Of a stretch of DNA of 5,808 nucleotides, positions 4,775-5,808 are shown in pieces (the first letter of the stretch is position 1; each line of letters starts with the position of its first letter). The position numbers were made by a program, and so were the translations under genes. The DNA is from Gammaproteobacteria bacterium (lineage in GTDB: Bacteria; Pseudomonadota; Gammaproteobacteria; HK1): assembly GCA_020444775.1 (NCBI GenBank), contig JAGRHX010000814.1, forward strand, positions 1 to 5,808. Reading direction: 5' to 3'. The notes under the pieces are model-generated. The model was given only the letters and a program-made list of their open reading frames with translations, searched no databases and had not been told where the DNA came from.

Positions 4775-5808
4775 GTGAGCACCCAATCTGCTGGTGTCGA
4801 GCGCTCGTGCAAGACCTTTCCCGACTTCGACCGCCCGGTGCCGGACAACGGTTACGCCTGGTGGTATCTGGACGCGATCAGCGATTGCGGCGACAACGCA
4901 CTGACGGTGATTGGCTTCATTGGCAGCGTCTTCTCGCCGTTCTATGCCCGCGCAAGAAAGGTCGCGAGCAGCGACCCTCGCGAGTACTCCGCCATGAACG
5001 TGGTGCTTTACGGCCGCGGAGGGCATCGCTGGACGCTGACCGAGCGTGGTCGTGCCCAGCTCCAGCGCAGCGCCACGCATCTGGCGATTGGCCCGAGCAG
5101 CATGCAATGGGAAGGCGATGCGCTGACCGTGGAGATCGCGGAGACGACCTGCCCACTGCCCAGAGCGGTGCGCGGGCAACTCAAGCTGTACCCGACAGGA
5201 CTGGCGGAGCGGACGCTCTCTCTGGACGAGCATGGCCGCCATCAATGGCGACCAATCGCGCCCATCGCCCGGGTCGAGGTCGAACTCCGCAGCCCGGTGC
5301 TACGTTGGACCGGCTCGGCATATCTGGACAGCAATTGGGGCGAGCAGCCGTTGGAACAGGCATTTGCCCGCTGGTCGTGGTCGCGCAGCGTGCATGGCTC
5401 CCGAACGGCGCTGTTCTACGACGTGGAAACCGTCACGCGTCAGCAGATCACACACGCCCTGCTCGCACATCCCGACGGTCACCTGGAGTCGATACCACCG
5501 CCCGAGACCATCCAGCTACCACGCAGCATATGGCGAATGCCACGGCCCCAGCGTAGCGAGGCCGCCAACCAAACGGCCGTGCTGCGGACGCTGGAGGATG
5601 CTCCCTTCTACAGCCGCTCGCGGATCCGCACCCGGGTGGACGGCCTGGACGGCGACGGTATCCACGAGAGCCTGTCCCTGGCGCGCTTCGATTCGACCTG
5701 GGTACAGCTCATGCTGCCCTACCGTATGCCGCGCGCGCCACACGCCGGGGGACAGGATTCCGGGTTGCTGCGCAACCTGTTGTGTCCCTGGCTACTGCCG
5801 CTGCTGCA
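4775..5808 (+). CDS. crtC: CrtC, acyclic carotenoid 1,2-hydratase (hydroxyneurosporene synthase; partial, C-terminus beyond window)
   Basis: CrtC adds water across the terminal C-1,2 double bond of neurosporene or lycopene, producing the 1-hydroxy end group that CrtD and CrtF then modify. The frame starts at GTG, is open to the right edge (344 complete codons), and shows the CrtC N-terminal block GYAWWYLDAISDCGDN (26-41) followed by GSVFSPFYA (50-58), NVVLYG (75-80) and AYLDSNWGEQPLE (182-194). Residues H156, W158, Y183 and D185 match in spacing the four catalytically important residues I recall for Rubrivivax CrtC (H239, W241, Y266, D268), at a constant offset of 83. At over 344 residues it is longer than the roughly 280-residue Rhodobacter enzyme and closer to the roughly 400-residue beta/gamma form. 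It is the second gene of the crtD-crtC arm, 13 bp after crtD. Confidence 0.94.
   Translation, partial: MSTQSAGVERSCKTFPDFDRPVPDNGYAWWYLDAISDCGDNALTVIGFIGSVFSPFYARARKVASSDPREYSAMNVVLYGRGGHRWTLTERGRAQLQRSATHLAIGPSSMQWEGDALTVEIAETTCPLPRAVRGQLKLYPTGLAERTLSLDEHGRHQWRPIAPIARVEVELRSPVLRWTGSAYLDSNWGEQPLEQAFARWSWSRSVHGSRTALFYDVETVTRQQITHALLAHPDGHLESIPPPETIQLPRSIWRMPRPQRSEAANQTAVLRTLEDAPFYSRSRIRTRVDGLDGDGIHESLSLARFDSTWVQLMLPYRMPRAPHAGGQDSGLLRNLLCPWLLPLL

Noticed and set aside
4807..5556. Plus-strand open frame of 249 codons
   Set aside because: It is the wrong frame within crtC. The frame from GTG 4775 carries CrtC motifs and catalytic residues throughout.

Overview
The window is part of a photosynthesis gene cluster from a purple (bacteriochlorophyll a-containing) proteobacterium. 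It carries the last stages of two pigment pathways: bacteriochlorophyll a (bchC) and an acyclic, hydroxylated and methoxylated carotenoid (crtE, crtF, crtD, crtC). GC content is high, and all five genes read as intact, typical family members with no mobile elements, RNA genes or CRISPR arrays. The gene set and three TGT-N12-ACA operators of the PpsR/CrtJ type place it firmly among phototrophic Proteobacteria. The long CrtC (over 344 residues and still open at the window edge) resembles beta- and gammaproteobacterial forms more than the short Rhodobacter form, so a purple sulfur or related beta/gamma lineage is my weak guess.

Layout from left to right. Positions 1-889 hold bchC on the minus strand, its C-terminus cut off by the window edge. 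Positions 890-989 are a 100-bp regulatory gap with two PpsR-type palindromes exactly 8 bp apart over the bchC promoter. crtF (990-2153) and crtE (2174-3043), both minus, follow and are separated by only 20 bp. Transcription of this arm therefore runs crtE > crtF > bchC. Positions 3044-3261 are a divergent 218-bp control region with one PpsR-type palindrome over a possible shared -10 element, plus a separate perfect dyad. crtD (3262-4761) and crtC (4775 to the right edge), both plus, form the other arm, with a 13-bp gap between them. The terminal genes bchC and crtC run off the window, and crtC starts at GTG.

How the genes work together: CrtE makes geranylgeranyl diphosphate, the C20 precursor of both carotenoids and the phytol tail of bacteriochlorophyll. 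CrtC hydrates the psi end group of neurosporene or lycopene at C-1,2. CrtD introduces the 3,4 double bond, and CrtF methylates the 1-hydroxyl, giving spheroidene- or spirilloxanthin-series pigments. BchC oxidises the 3-hydroxyethyl side chain to the 3-acetyl group of bacteriochlorophyllide a. The operators suggest both arms and the internal bchC promoter are shut off together under oxygen or high light by a PpsR/CrtJ repressor, which is not encoded here. crtE-crtF-bchC matches the superoperon organisation known from Rhodobacter. I see no undescribed system; the most interesting material is the regulatory DNA.
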